This document shows, one piece after another, positions 41,558-53,330 of a DNA stretch of 64,000 nt. Position numbers and translations under genes: made by a program. The DNA is from an uncultured Parabacteroides sp. Its GTDB lineage: Bacteria > Bacteroidota > Bacteroidia > Bacteroidales > Tannerellaceae. Location: positions 1-64,000 of the forward strand of contig CASFNG010000003.1 in NCBI GenBank assembly GCA_949296075.1, in the 5' to 3' direction. The notes under the pieces are model-generated. The model did not search any database. It was not told where the DNA came from and saw only the letters and a program-made list of their open reading frames with translations. Each line of letters begins with the position of its first letter. The first letter of the stretch is position 1.

Positions 41558-42859
41558 ATGATTTGGAACGAGACGATTGAATGTATGGATCGTGAGGAGA
41601 TGCATAAATTGCAGAGCCTCCGATTGAAAAGAGTGGTGGAGCACGCGTATCATAATTCTCCTTTTTACCGGAAGAAGATGCAGGAGATGGGACTCGTGCC
41701 CGAGGATATACAATCAATAGAGGATATAACGAAACTACCGTTCACGGTAAAACAGGATTTGCGGGACAATTATCCTTTTGGCTTGATGGCGGTGCCCATG
41801 TCCGAGATCGTGCGTCTGCACGCCTCGTCGGGGACGACCGGCAAGCCGATCGTGGTGGGGTACACCCGGAAGGACTTAGGAATCTGGGCGGAGGTCGTTG
41901 CCCGTTGCCTTACCGCCTATGGGTTGACCAAGAACGACTCGGTGCAGGTGTCGTATGGCTATGGGATGTTTACTGGAGGACTGGGCGCCCATTGCGGCGT
42001 GGAGAACATCGGGGGTACGGTGATTCCCATGAGTAGCGGAAACACCCAGAAACAGATCCAGCTGATGCACGACTTCGGGGCTAAGGGATTGGCTTGTACT
42101 CCCTCGTATGCCCTCTATTTAGCTGAGACGATCCACCAGTCTGGGATCCCGCTTGAGGAGTTCCAACTGCGTGTCGGGGCGTTTGGCGCCGAGCCGTGGA
42201 CGGAGAATATGCGGAAGGAATTAGAGTCGAAGCTGCATATCAAGGCTTATGATATTTATGGCTTGACGGAGATCTGTGGCCCCGGTGTGGGTGGGGAGTG
42301 TGAATGCCAGAACGGTACCCACCTTTGGGAGGACCATTTCTTCCCCGAGATCGTGGATCCGAAGACACTGAAGCCGCTACCCCCCGGCGAGGTAGGTGAG
42401 CTTGTGTTCACCACGCTCACGAAGGAGGGTATGCCCATGCTGCGTTATCGTACGCGCGACCTTACCTCGCTGAATTACGAGAAATGTGCCTGTGGACGTA
42501 CGGCGGTGCGTATGGGACGTATCTTGGGCCGTAGCGACGATATGCTGATTATTCGCGGCGTGAATGTTTTCCCGTCTCAGGTAGAATCCGTAATTTTGGA
42601 GTTGCCGGAGTTCGAGGCGCATTACCTGATCGTCGTGGATCGTGTGAACAATACGGATACGTTCCAGATACAAGTGGAGGTGCGTCAGGAGTATTACTCG
42701 GACGAGATGAACAAGATGATCGCCTTGAAGAAGAAGATCACCAACCGTATGCAAAGCGTGATCGGACTTCAGCCGGACATCAAGATCGTGGAGCCGCGCA
42801 GCATCGAGCGTAGCATGGGAAAAGCGAAACACGTGATCGATAAACGTAAGTTGGTTTAA
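41558..42859 (+). CDS. paaK: Phenylacetate-CoA ligase family enzyme
   Basis: The 433-residue adenylate-forming enzyme activates an aryl acid to its CoA thioester. The P-loop-like ASSGTTGKPIVVGYT lies near residue 89, Zn-associated or structural cysteines occur in CGPGVGGECECQ near 243, and MLIIRGVNVFPSQVES with the C-terminal GKAKHVIDKR Lys closes the active site. In Bacteroidales the gene often sits by indolepyruvate:ferredoxin oxidoreductase and handles arylacetates from aromatic amino acids. Those genes are not in this window. An ACT-domain protein follows after 18 bases. Confidence 0.92.
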   Translation: MIWNETIECMDREEMHKLQSLRLKRVVEHAYHNSPFYRKKMQEMGLVPEDIQSIEDITKLPFTVKQDLRDNYPFGLMAVPMSEIVRLHASSGTTGKPIVVGYTRKDLGIWAEVVARCLTAYGLTKNDSVQVSYGYGMFTGGLGAHCGVENIGGTVIPMSSGNTQKQIQLMHDFGAKGLACTPSYALYLAETIHQSGIPLEEFQLRVGAFGAEPWTENMRKELESKLHIKAYDIYGLTEICGPGVGGECECQNGTHLWEDHFFPEIVDPKTLKPLPPGEVGELVFTTLTKEGMPMLRYRTRDLTSLNYEKCACGRTAVRMGRILGRSDDMLIIRGVNVFPSQVESVILELPEFEAHYLIVVDRVNNTDTFQIQVEVRQEYYSDEMNKMIALKKKITNRMQSVIGLQPDIKIVEPRSIERSMGKAKHVIDKRKLV

Positions 42860-42877
42860 CCTTTAAAAGAGAATACG

Positions 42878-43303
42878 ATGTTAATAAAGCAATTGTCTAT
42901 CTTCTTGGAGAATAAGAAAGGACGTTTTACGGAAGTCGCCAAGATCTTGGGAGAGGCGGGAGTCAATATGTCCGCTTTTACCGTGTCTGAGAACTCTGAT
43001 TTCGGCATCCTGCGGTTGATTGTCTCCGATACCGAGAAGGCGATCGCCGTATTGCGCGAGAAACTGTATGCCGTTAGCGTGACGGACGTGGTTTGCTTGC
43101 ATTGCCCGAACCAGCCCGGGGCGTTGGCGAAGGCGATGGATATCATCACCGAGGCGGGTATCTTCGTCGAGTATATGTATGCGTTCTCACAAGGGGAGGC
43201 CGCGAACGTGATTATCCGTCCGGATAACATTGAGAAATGCGCGGAAGTGCTGAAGGCGAATAAGCTGGAGCTGATCGCGGCGAGCGATCTGTATAAGTTG
43301 TAA
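42878..43303 (+). CDS. Tandem ACT-domain protein
   Basis: The 141-residue protein contains two ACT-like halves (residues about 4-70 and 72-140), with the ligand-loop motifs EAGVNMSAF and TEAGIFVEYMY following NKKGRFTEVAKIL and PNQPGALAKAMDII. ACT domains bind amino acids. It carries no catalytic domain, so it probably senses an amino acid or assists the CoA ligase encoded just upstream; paaK-ACT pairs recur in Bacteroidetes and archaea. The ligand is unknown. Confidence 0.9.
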   Translation: MLIKQLSIFLENKKGRFTEVAKILGEAGVNMSAFTVSENSDFGILRLIVSDTEKAIAVLREKLYAVSVTDVVCLHCPNQPGALAKAMDIITEAGIFVEYMYAFSQGEAANVIIRPDNIEKCAEVLKANKLELIAASDLYKL

Positions 43304-43343
43304 ATATTAACGTTTGGTGCTTCTTTTATTCGCTTAAAAACGT

Positions 43344-43351
43344 TATTTTTG
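43344..43351 (+). promoter_or_regulatory. -7 box of bamD
   Basis: TATTTTTG lies 18 bases before ATG 43370. Because transcription should begin near 43355, an in-frame start at 43349 can be excluded. Confidence 0.55.
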
Positions 43352-43369
43352 CACGCTAAAAGTATGTGG

Positions 43370-44179
43370 ATGAAAAAGATTGTATTTTTATTGTTGATGA
43401 TGACCATACTGTTATCTTCCTGTGGGGAGTATAACAAGATACTGAAGAGCACGGACTATGAACTGAAGTATTCCTATGCGAAGAAGTACTTCAACGCAAA
43501 GCAATACTCGAAGTCCGCTACCTTGCTGGATGAATTGGTTACAATCTTTAAGGGAACGGCTTATGCGGAGGAATCTTTATATCTGTTAGCGCAAAGCTAT
43601 TACGGACAAAAAGATTATCAAACAGCCTCACAATACTTCGAGACCTATTATACGACCTACCCGAAAGGGGAGTTTACGGAGTTGTCCCGGTTCTATTCCG
43701 GTTATGGTTTGTATCTGGATTCACCGGATCCCCGGCTGGACCAGTCGCAAACCTATAAGGCTATCGAGCAGCTTCAGCTTTATTTGGAGTATTATCCCCA
43801 AAGCGAGCGGGCCGGAGAAGCCCAAGAGATTCTGTTTGATTTGCAGGAGAAGTTGGCATATAAGGAGTTGATGGCAACTCGTCTGTATTTTAATTTGGGG
43901 ACCTATATGGGTAACAATTACCAATCTTGCGTGATCACAGCGCAAAATGCGTTGAAAAATTATCCATATACCAAGTATAGGGAGGAGTTCATGTTCCTGA
44001 CTATACGGGCGAAATATGAGTTGGCTCTCGTCTCTGTTGAGGAAAAATTGCAAGGACGTTATCGGGAGGTGGTCGATGAGTATTATAACTATATGAATGA
44101 GTATCCCGAAGGTAAATACGTAAAGGACGTAACGAAGTTCTTTGAGTATGCCAACAAACGCATTACTGATGCATATTAA
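43370..44179 (+). CDS. bamD: Outer membrane protein assembly factor BamD
   Basis: The 269-residue lipoprotein (MKKIVFLLLMMTILLSSC, lipid Cys18) carries five TPR-like helical repeats, with typical Tyr/Ala-rich segments such as AYAEESLYLLAQSYYGQKDY and YPQSERAGEAQEIL. BamD is an essential partner of BamA in inserting beta-barrels into the outer membrane. ATG 43370 gives an ideal signal peptide; 43364 (adding Met-Trp) is also possible. rpoZ and a DUF4293 gene follow, an arrangement common in Bacteroidales. Confidence 0.94.
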   Translation: MKKIVFLLLMMTILLSSCGEYNKILKSTDYELKYSYAKKYFNAKQYSKSATLLDELVTIFKGTAYAEESLYLLAQSYYGQKDYQTASQYFETYYTTYPKGEFTELSRFYSGYGLYLDSPDPRLDQSQTYKAIEQLQLYLEYYPQSERAGEAQEILFDLQEKLAYKELMATRLYFNLGTYMGNNYQSCVITAQNALKNYPYTKYREEFMFLTIRAKYELALVSVEEKLQGRYREVVDEYYNYMNEYPEGKYVKDVTKFFEYANKRITDAY

Positions 44180-44207
44180 AAAGCGAATTTAATCAATAAA
44201 ACGAAAA

Positions 44208-44540
44208 ATGGATTACAGAAAATCAAACGCTCCTACCAATACGGTAACCCGCGACATGATGAAGCTATGTGAAGAGACGGGTAACGTGTATGAGACTGTC
44301 GCTATTATCGCTAAGCGGGCAAACCAAATTAGTGTGGAGATGAAGCAAGACTTGGAGAAGAAACTTCAAGAATTCGCCTCTTACAATGACAATTTGGAGG
44401 AAGTCTTTGAGAATCGCGAGCAGATCGAGATCTCACGTTATTATGAGAAACTTCCAAAGCCCACGTTAATCGCGGCTCAAGAGTTCGAGGAAGGCAAGGT
44501 TTATTATAAGAATCCCGCCAAAGAGAAGAACAATCTCTAA
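44208..44540 (+). CDS. rpoZ: DNA-directed RNA polymerase omega subunit (Bacteroidetes type)
   Basis: The 110-residue protein resembles RpoZ: VYETVAIIAKRANQISVEMKQDLEKKLQEF contains the conserved helix that clasps the beta-prime C-terminus. The C-terminal tail (PTLIAAQEFEEGKVYYKNP) is specific to Bacteroidetes. It is translated 28 bases after bamD and is probably cotranscribed. Confidence 0.88.
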   Translation: MDYRKSNAPTNTVTRDMMKLCEETGNVYETVAIIAKRANQISVEMKQDLEKKLQEFASYNDNLEEVFENREQIEISRYYEKLPKPTLIAAQEFEEGKVYYKNPAKEKNNL

Positions 44541-44561
44541 GAAAATATTTTTCGGATAAGA

Positions 44562-44594
44562 GAAAGGCTGACCATCTTATGAGTCGGCCTTTCC
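44562..44594 (+). terminator. Hairpin after rpoZ
   Basis: GAAAGGCTGAC pairs with GTCGGCCTTTC around a short loop, with one wobble. Only a weak T run follows, so termination may be partial. Confidence 0.45.
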
Positions 44595-44618
44595 ATTTAA
44601 ATCACAAGATTAATTACC

Positions 44619-45083
44619 ATGTTACAAAGAATACAGACGATTTATTTGTTGCTTATAGTCGTGCTTACGGTAGCCATGCTGTTCTTGCCGTTGGCGGTAT
44701 TGCAACAGGGTGACGCACTTTTCTCATTCGATGCATCAGGGGTCAGCACGATGGCTCCGGCAGATGCGGAGTTGTTATATCCATCGTGGGGATTGTTTGT
44801 CCTAACGGCGATTATCGCTTTGGTAGCCTTTGTTACCATCTTTTTGTATAAAAAGCGCATATTGCAAATCCGGCTTTGTATTTTCAATGCCTTGTTGATG
44901 GTTGGTTTCTACGCTTTTTTTGCCTATTTGATTTATTCTTTGAAAGAAGGTATGGATGGCATGAGCGTTAGTGTTAAGATAGCGCTTTCGTTTCCGCTGG
45001 TCAGCCTGATATTAGACTATCTCGCTATTCGGAATATTGGAGCAGACGAGGCATTGGTTCGCTCTCTGAATCGCCTGCGTTAA
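44619..45083 (+). CDS. DUF4293 family membrane protein
   Basis: The 154-residue protein has four predicted transmembrane segments (starting at about residues 6, 54, 80 and 118) and begins MLQRIQTIYLLLIVVLTVAM, the conserved DUF4293 start. The family is restricted to Bacteroidetes, is usually encoded near rpoZ and bamD, and has no known function. The strong terminator about 35 bases after the stop ends the operon. Confidence 0.88.
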   Translation: MLQRIQTIYLLLIVVLTVAMLFLPLAVLQQGDALFSFDASGVSTMAPADAELLYPSWGLFVLTAIIALVAFVTIFLYKKRILQIRLCIFNALLMVGFYAFFAYLIYSLKEGMDGMSVSVKIALSFPLVSLILDYLAIRNIGADEALVRSLNRLR

Positions 45084-45116
45084 TCATAATAGAGGTATCC
45101 CCTCTGGAAAAAGAGA

Positions 45117-45158
45117 GAGGATGTGCTATAACCATCAAGATAGCACATCCTCTTTTTT
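45117..45158 (+). terminator. Terminator of the bamD-rpoZ-DUF4293 group
   Basis: A 13-base stem GAGGATGTGCTAT / ATAGCACATCCTC with a 10-base loop is followed by six T. Confidence 0.9.
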
Positions 45159-45236
45159 GTTTGTCTTTGCTTATTGTTCGCTGTTATGATAAATCCCTTT
45201 GTCTCACTTTGTAGTAATACTTTGTGACGGGGGCAA

Positions 45237-46184
45237 TTAGAGTGGATATTCCTCGAAAGCATACAAGGCGGTCGAGAGATAACGTTCGCCGGTGTCGGGG
45301 AGTAAGGCGACTATCGTTTTGCCTTCGTTTTCAGGCTGCCTTGCTAACTCGACCGCGGCATATACGGCTGCACCGGATGAGATGCCCACCAATAATCCCT
45401 CATGTTTCGCCAATTCCCGGCTGGTCCGGATCGCCTCGTCGCTCGGTACGGACATGACCTTATCCACGACTTTTGGGTTGAATATCTTAGGGACAAAACC
45501 AGCCCCTATGCCTTGGATCTTATGAGGACCGGGTTTCCCTCCGCCAAGTACGGGAGATTCCGCTGGTTCTACGGCCACGATTTGTATGGACGGGTCATGA
45601 GCTTTTAATCCGGCTCCTACACCACTTACCGTGCCTCCGGTACCTACTCCAGCCACGAATATGTCGATTTTCCCGTCCGTGTCGCGCCAGATCTCCTCGG
45701 CGGTTGTCCGTGTATGCATAGCCGGATTAGCGGGGTTCTCGAATTGCTGTAGAATAACCGCCCCCGGTGTTGCGTCGCGCAGCTCCTCGGCTTTCCTGAT
45801 CGCCCCCTTCATGCCTTCCGCTCCCGGGGTGAGGACAAGCTGGGCACCCAGTGCCTTCAGCAAGTTTCGCCGCTCAGCGCTCATGGTATCAGGCATGGTA
45901 AGAATCAGTTTGTAACCTTTCACCGAGGAGACAAACGCCAATCCGATCCCTGTATTTCCGCTGGTAGGCTCGATGATCGTGGCACCGGGCTTCAATGATC
46001 CATCCGCCTCCGCCTGTTCGATCATAGCCAAGGCCACCCGATCTTTCACGCTTCCCGCGGGGTTAAAATATTCCAGCTTACCGATTACCCGGGCCCGTAA
46101 GTCGTGGCTCGCGTTAAACCTGCTGAATTCCATCAAGGGGGTATTGCCGACCAAATCGGTCAGTTGCTTCGCTATTTTTTTCAT
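45237..46184 (-). CDS. cysK: Cysteine synthase A (O-acetylserine sulfhydrylase)
   Basis: The 315-residue PLP enzyme makes cysteine from O-acetylserine and sulfide. The PLP Lys is in [11 protein letters not shown] near residue 45, the substrate loop [12 protein letters not shown] near 70, and the phosphate cradle [12 protein letters not shown] near 180. Size and motifs fit CysK, not cystathionine beta-synthase (no CBS domains). It is separated from the upstream symporter gene by a hairpin, so it is probably expressed separately, though no TAnnTTTG box is obvious. Confidence 0.95.
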   Translation of the reverse strand: MKKIAKQLTDLVGNTPLMEFSRFNASHDLRARVIGKLEYFNPAGSVKDRVALAMIEQAEADGSLKPGATIIEPTSGNTGIGLAFVSSVKGYKLILTMPDTMSAERRNLLKALGAQLVLTPGAEGMKGAIRKAEELRDATPGAVILQQFENPANPAMHTRTTAEEIWRDTDGKIDIFVAGVGTGGTVSGVGAGLKAHDPSIQIVAVEPAESPVLGGGKPGPHKIQGIGAGFVPKIFNPKVVDKVMSVPSDEAIRTSRELAKHEGLLVGISSGAAVYAAVELARQPENEGKTIVALLPDTGERYLSTALYAFEEYPL

Positions 46185-46220
46185 CTTCCTATTCTATTTA
46201 TGATTGATAATTTGAGATAT

Positions 46221-46254
46221 AAAAAAGGAAACCTCGCGATGGTTCATCCTTTTT
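46221..46254 (-). terminator. Terminator of the symporter gene
   Basis: AAAAAGGAAACC and GGTTCATCCTTTTT form an interrupted stem with T on the minus strand. Confidence 0.55.
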
Positions 46255-46271
46255 CGTATCTTTCTCCCTAT

Positions 46272-47465
46272 TTAAGATATTTTTGACTCTTCCGTCCCGC
46301 TTTTCGTTTGTCCGCTCTCGAACGTGTCGGTTATCAAGGTGAGTGCCCCGTCGCCTGTCACGTTACAAGCCGTCCCAAAGCTATCTTGCAAAGCGAATAT
46401 CGTGAGCAGCAAGGCCGTACCGGCCTCGTCGAAACCCAGTACGGAGATAATCAACCCTAAAGAGGCCAATACCGTACCTCCCGGTACGCCGGGAGCTCCG
46501 ATCGCAAAGAATCCGAGCAACAAGATGAAGACAGACATGGTAGTCAGGTCGGGCATCCCCCCGTAGAGTATTTGAGAGACGGTGAGCACGAAAAACACCT
46601 CCGTCAGGATGGAGCCGCAAAGATGGATATTCGCGAACAGGGGAATCGTGATGTCGATCACCTCCTCACGCAAGATCTTGCTTTTCTTCGCACAGGTAAG
46701 CGCCGTACCCAACGTGGCGGCAGACGACATCGTGCCTAAAGCCGTCAGGTAGGCTGGCCCGTAATGGCGCAAGACCTCCCAACTGTTTTTCCGTGCGTAG
46801 ACCGACGCGATCCCATAAAGCAGAGCCAGCCAAATATAATGGCAGGCGATCACGATCAAGAGGACGGAGAGGAAAACCGGCAGTTGTTTCGTGATCGCTC
46901 CCTCGTAGCTGAGCGCGCAGAAATTGGCGGCGATGAAGAAGGGGAGGACGGGCATGAGAACTCGCTCCACCAACTTGAGTATCATCTGCTGGAAGGCGTC
47001 TAACAGTCGTTCCATCTCCGAGGAGCGGATCCAGGCGGTGGAAAGTCCCAACATCACCGCCAGCACCAAGGCGGACATGACGCTCATCACCGGGGGAATC
47101 TCCAACTTGAACAACATCTCGGGGATCTCCCGTAAGCCTTCGGTAGCGGTCTCTATCCGCAGGTAAGGGATTAATTCATACCCCACGATGGCCCCAAATG
47201 AGGCTGCCCCGATCGAGGAGATATAGGCCAGCCCAAACGCGAAAAGCAGTACTTTGGAGGCGTTGTTCTTCAGATGGGCGATCGAGGGAGCCACAAATCC
47301 CAGGATGATTAGCGGAACCAGGAAAAAGATGATTTGCCCCGTGATCTGCTTGACGATTAAGACGATTTTCAAGAGAGGCTCGCTGATGACAAGACCGGCC
47401 GAGAGACCGATCGCCACGGCGAGCAGTAGCCGTACGATCGTATTGGATAATATCTTTTTCAACAT
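46272..47465 (-). CDS. Dicarboxylate/amino acid:cation symporter (DAACS family)
   Basis: The 397-residue inner-membrane protein has eight or more hydrophobic segments and the re-entrant loop signatures of glutamate/serine-type symporters: GTMSSAATLGTAL (HP1-like) near residue 240 and GAPGVPGGTVLASLG (HP2-like) near 325. SstT and GltT relatives import serine, threonine, glutamate or dicarboxylates with Na+ or H+. The exact substrate is not clear. A TATATTCG box lies 30 bases upstream. Confidence 0.9.
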   Translation of the reverse strand: MLKKILSNTIVRLLLAVAIGLSAGLVISEPLLKIVLIVKQITGQIIFFLVPLIILGFVAPSIAHLKNNASKVLLFAFGLAYISSIGAASFGAIVGYELIPYLRIETATEGLREIPEMLFKLEIPPVMSVMSALVLAVMLGLSTAWIRSSEMERLLDAFQQMILKLVERVLMPVLPFFIAANFCALSYEGAITKQLPVFLSVLLIVIACHYIWLALLYGIASVYARKNSWEVLRHYGPAYLTALGTMSSAATLGTALTCAKKSKILREEVIDITIPLFANIHLCGSILTEVFFVLTVSQILYGGMPDLTTMSVFILLLGFFAIGAPGVPGGTVLASLGLIISVLGFDEAGTALLLTIFALQDSFGTACNVTGDGALTLITDTFESGQTKSGTEESKIS

Positions 47466-47494
47466 AAGCGAATTGGTATTTGTTTCCGTTTACG

Positions 47495-47502
47495 CGAATA
47501 TA
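47495..47502 (-). promoter_or_regulatory. -7 box of the symporter gene
   Basis: Minus-strand TATATTCG is a one-base variant of the consensus. Confidence 0.45.
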
Positions 47503-47544
47503 AGATATTTCCTTTCGAGAAGTCTGGGAACGGACAATTTTGCT

Positions 47545-47570
47545 TACATTTGTTTGGCTTATCAAGCCAA
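47545..47570 (+). promoter_or_regulatory. Promoter and start-site stem-loop of the SGNH hydrolase gene
   Basis: TACATTTG (47545-47552) is followed at once by a perfect 7-base stem TTGGCTT ATC AAGCCAA (47554-47570). This is the third gene in the window with a hairpin at the predicted transcript start. Confidence 0.5.
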
Positions 47571-47594
47571 TAGTTGCTAAATTAAATATATCGT

Positions 47595-48278
47595 ATGAAA
47601 AACAGGAAACGATTCTTACTGGTGGCAAGCTGTATTTGCGCCGCCACCACCTTGTTCGCCCAGACCGAGAAGGGTGATTGGGCACAGTTCGGGCGTTACG
47701 CCGAGGCGAATAAACGAGTGGAGATCCCCGCGAACGTGGTGTTTATGGGAAACTCCATTACCGATGGCTGGTGGCCGGCCGATTCCACCTTCTTTATCCA
47801 GCATAATTTCGTGGATCGCGGGATCAGCGGGCAGACTACCTCTGAGATGCTTGTCCGTTTCCGGCAGGATGTTATCAACTTGAAGCCGAAGGCGGTGGTG
47901 ATCCTCGCCGGGATTAACGACATCGCTCACAACAATGGCGTGATCGCCTTGGAGAACGTGTTCGGCAACTTGGTGTCGATGGCTGAGCTGGCGAAAGTGA
48001 ACGGCATAAAGACGATCTTTTGCTCCGTATTGCCCGCCTATGATTTCCCGTGGAGACCGGGGTTGGAACCGGCTGATAAGGTGATACGCCTCAATAAGAT
48101 GATAAAGGAGTACGCGGACAAGAACGGGATTCCTTACGTGGACTACCATTCCGCGATGAAAGATGAGCGTAACGGGCTTCCTTCCAACCTTTCGAAGGAT
48201 GGGGTTCACCCTACCTTGGAGGGGTATAAGATCATGGAAAAACTCGTTTTGCGGGTGATCTGGGAAAATGTACGGTAA
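47595..48278 (+). CDS. Exported SGNH/GDSL hydrolase
   Basis: The 227-residue protein has a signal peptide (FLLVASCICAATTLFAQ) and all four SGNH blocks: GNSITDGW (Ser near residue 52), RGISGQTT (Gly), LAGINDIAHN (Asn) and DGVHPTLEGY (Asp/His near residue 207). It resembles platelet-activating-factor acetylhydrolase-like esterases and sugar deacetylases of Bacteroidetes. It probably removes acyl or acetyl groups from glycans or lipids in the periplasm. It is monocistronic and is followed by a strong terminator shared with the beta-galactosidase gene. Confidence 0.92.
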   Translation: MKNRKRFLLVASCICAATTLFAQTEKGDWAQFGRYAEANKRVEIPANVVFMGNSITDGWWPADSTFFIQHNFVDRGISGQTTSEMLVRFRQDVINLKPKAVVILAGINDIAHNNGVIALENVFGNLVSMAELAKVNGIKTIFCSVLPAYDFPWRPGLEPADKVIRLNKMIKEYADKNGIPYVDYHSAMKDERNGLPSNLSKDGVHPTLEGYKIMEKLVLRVIWENVR

Positions 48279-48286
48279 GAAAACAG

Positions 48287-48330
48287 AAAAGCCCGGCGTA
48301 TTTCTGTCAAAAAGTACGCCGGGCTTTTTT
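48287..48330. terminator. Bidirectional terminator between SGNH hydrolase and beta-galactosidase genes
   Basis: AAAAGCCCGGCGTA and TACGCCGGGCTTTT form a perfect 14-base stem with a 14-base loop and a T run. Confidence 0.92.
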
Positions 48331-48353
48331 ATCCCTTTGTCAAGGGGTGAAAC

Positions 48354-51476
<3,123 letters not shown>

Positions 51477-51498
51477 TTATGTTAACGGTTTAAAGTCA

Positions 51499-51506
51499 CA
51501 AAGCTA
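51499..51506 (-). promoter_or_regulatory. -7 box of the beta-galactosidase gene
   Basis: Minus-strand TAGCTTTG matches the consensus. Confidence 0.6.
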
Positions 51507-51614
51507 ACGATAAAATCCGGGATATACTTGGATTTTTATCGGATTTTGAGAAATAAGGCCTGAGGGGAGCTGCTGTCCCCGCCTATCGGTGATTCGTGGC
51601 GGGTTGGCCGAGAA

Positions 51615-51660
51615 ATGGGAAAAGCGAGGGCGGGTTTTCGGGAAAACTTCAGCGAGCGTA
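51615..51660. repeat. Intergenic TTTTCGGG repeat before proS
   Basis: GGGAAAAGCGAGGGCGGG is followed by TTTTCGGGAAAACTTCAGCG. Order and spacing resemble the region after mdh (GGGAAAAGATGGAGAGG, CCCCGGAAAATCTTCGCG). The rest of the 51,465-51,770 gap holds the two divergent promoters. Confidence 0.3.
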
Positions 51661-51707
51661 TGAATTTTCTTGGCGGGGTTTCTTAATGGAGATATATGAT
51701 TATTTCG

Positions 51708-51715
51708 TACCTTTG
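51708..51715 (+). promoter_or_regulatory. -7 box of proS
   Basis: TACCTTTG lies 56 bases before the chosen ATG. It makes the upstream in-frame start at 51696 impossible. Confidence 0.65.
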
Positions 51716-51770
51716 CCCCTCGGCATTCGCCCGATATGAAAGAAACAGTATAATTAAGAGATATAACGAG

Positions 51771-53252
51771 ATGGCAAAAGAGCTGAAAGAACTTACACCG
51801 AGGAGTGTAAATTATTCGCAGTGGTACCAGGATCTGGTTATCAAGGCAGACTTGGCGGAGAATTCCGCCGTGCGCGGCTGTATGGTGATCAAGCCTTACG
51901 GATACGCTATTTGGGAGAAGATGCAACGCATCTTGGACGATATGTTCAAGGAAACAGGTCACGTGAACGCCTATTTCCCGCTGTTGATCCCGAAGTCTTT
52001 CTTGAGCAAGGAGGCGGAGCATGTGGAAGGCTTCGCTAAAGAATGCGCCGTGGTGACGCATTATCGCCTGAAAACCAATCATGATGGTACGGGAGTGGTG
52101 GTAGATCCCGAGGCGAAGTTGGAGGAGGAGCTGATTATCCGCCCCACCTCGGAGACGATCATCTGGAATACCTACCGTAACTGGATCCAGTCGTATCGCG
52201 ACCTGCCTATCCTGTGTAACCAATGGGCCAACGTGATGCGTTGGGAGATGCGTACCCGCCTGTTCCTTCGTACGGCGGAGTTCTTGTGGCAGGAGGGCCA
52301 TACCGCTCACGCTACCCGCGAGGAGGCTGAGATCGAGGCCAAGAAGATGCAGGAGGTGTATGCCAACTTCGCCGAGAATTATATGGCGATGCCTGTGATC
52401 AAGGGCGTGAAGTCGGAGAGCGAGCGTTTCGCCGGGGCGTTGGATACCTACACGATCGAGGCGATGATGCAAGACGGGAAGGCGCTGCAAGCCGGTACTT
52501 CCCACTTCTTGGGGCAGAACTTCGGTAAGGCTTTCGATGTAACCTTCATCGACAAGAACGGGAAGAGCGATTACGCTTGGGCTACCTCATGGGGGGTATC
52601 GACCCGTTTGATCGGTGCCTTGATCATGTCTCACTCGGATGATAACGGATTGGTATTGCCGCCTCACTTGGCTCCGATACAGGTGGTGATCGTACCGATC
52701 TACCGGAGTGCGGAGCAATTGGCGCAAATCAGCGAGAAGGTGGCCGGTATCGTGGCTCGGCTGAAGGCGTTGGGCATCTCCGTGAAATACGATGACGCGG
52801 ACAACAAGAAGCCGGGTTGGAAGTTCGCCGAGTATGAGCTGAAGGGAATCCCCGTGCGCTTGGCGATGGGAGGCCGCGACTTGGAGAACGGCACGATCGA
52901 GGTGATGCGCCGCGATACCTTGGAGAAAGAGACGGTAGCCTGCGAGGGCATAGAGGAATATGTGAAGAACCTCTTGGAGGAGATCCAGTCGAATATTTAC
53001 AAGAAGGCTTACGATCATCGCGCGGCTCATATCATCAACGTGGATACGTATGAGGAGTTCAAGGAGAAGATCGAGCAGGGTTACTTCATCATGGCGCACT
53101 GGGATGGTACGCCGGAGACGGAGGAGCGCGTCAAGAACGAGACGAAGGCCACGATCCGTTGCATCCCGTTGGATGGAGATAAGACCCCGGGCAAATGTAT
53201 GGTCACCGGGAAACCCTCCGCTTGCCGCGTCCTGTTCGCGAAGGCTTATTGA
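51771..53252 (+). CDS. proS: Prolyl-tRNA synthetase (archaeal/eukaryotic-like type)
   Basis: The 493-residue class II synthetase charges tRNA(Pro). Motif 2 region [20 protein letters not shown] lies near residue 142, the preceding RPTSETIIW near 124, and an anticodon-binding domain follows (about 280-400). A C-terminal zinc-like domain ends [20 protein letters not shown]. The bacterial-type editing insertion is absent, which marks the ProS type 3 shared by archaea, eukaryotes and some bacteria. ATG 51771 is chosen because the promoter box overlaps the longer alternative. Confidence 0.96.
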   Translation: MAKELKELTPRSVNYSQWYQDLVIKADLAENSAVRGCMVIKPYGYAIWEKMQRILDDMFKETGHVNAYFPLLIPKSFLSKEAEHVEGFAKECAVVTHYRLKTNHDGTGVVVDPEAKLEEELIIRPTSETIIWNTYRNWIQSYRDLPILCNQWANVMRWEMRTRLFLRTAEFLWQEGHTAHATREEAEIEAKKMQEVYANFAENYMAMPVIKGVKSESERFAGALDTYTIEAMMQDGKALQAGTSHFLGQNFGKAFDVTFIDKNGKSDYAWATSWGVSTRLIGALIMSHSDDNGLVLPPHLAPIQVVIVPIYRSAEQLAQISEKVAGIVARLKALGISVKYDDADNKKPGWKFAEYELKGIPVRLAMGGRDLENGTIEVMRRDTLEKETVACEGIEEYVKNLLEEIQSNIYKKAYDHRAAHIINVDTYEEFKEKIEQGYFIMAHWDGTPETEERVKNETKATIRCIPLDGDKTPGKCMVTGKPSACRVLFAKAY

Positions 53253-53274
53253 TAAGTTTCCCGCTGGATGGTAT

Positions 53275-53310
53275 AAAAAAGGGAGCGCTGGTAAAGCGTT
53301 CCCTTTTTTT
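53275..53310 (+). terminator. Terminator of proS
   Basis: GGGAGCGCT pairs with AGCGTTCCC with one wobble, flanked by A6 and T7 runs. Confidence 0.85.
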
Positions 53311-53330
53311 ATCGTTAAGCCTGTTATGAT

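Noticed and set aside
43349-43369. Longer start for bamD
   Set aside because: The first codons overlap the TATTTTTG box, so they should not be transcribed.
51504-52505. 333-residue minus-strand open frame
   Set aside because: It crosses the lacZ-proS promoter region and is antisense to proS, a clear housekeeping gene.
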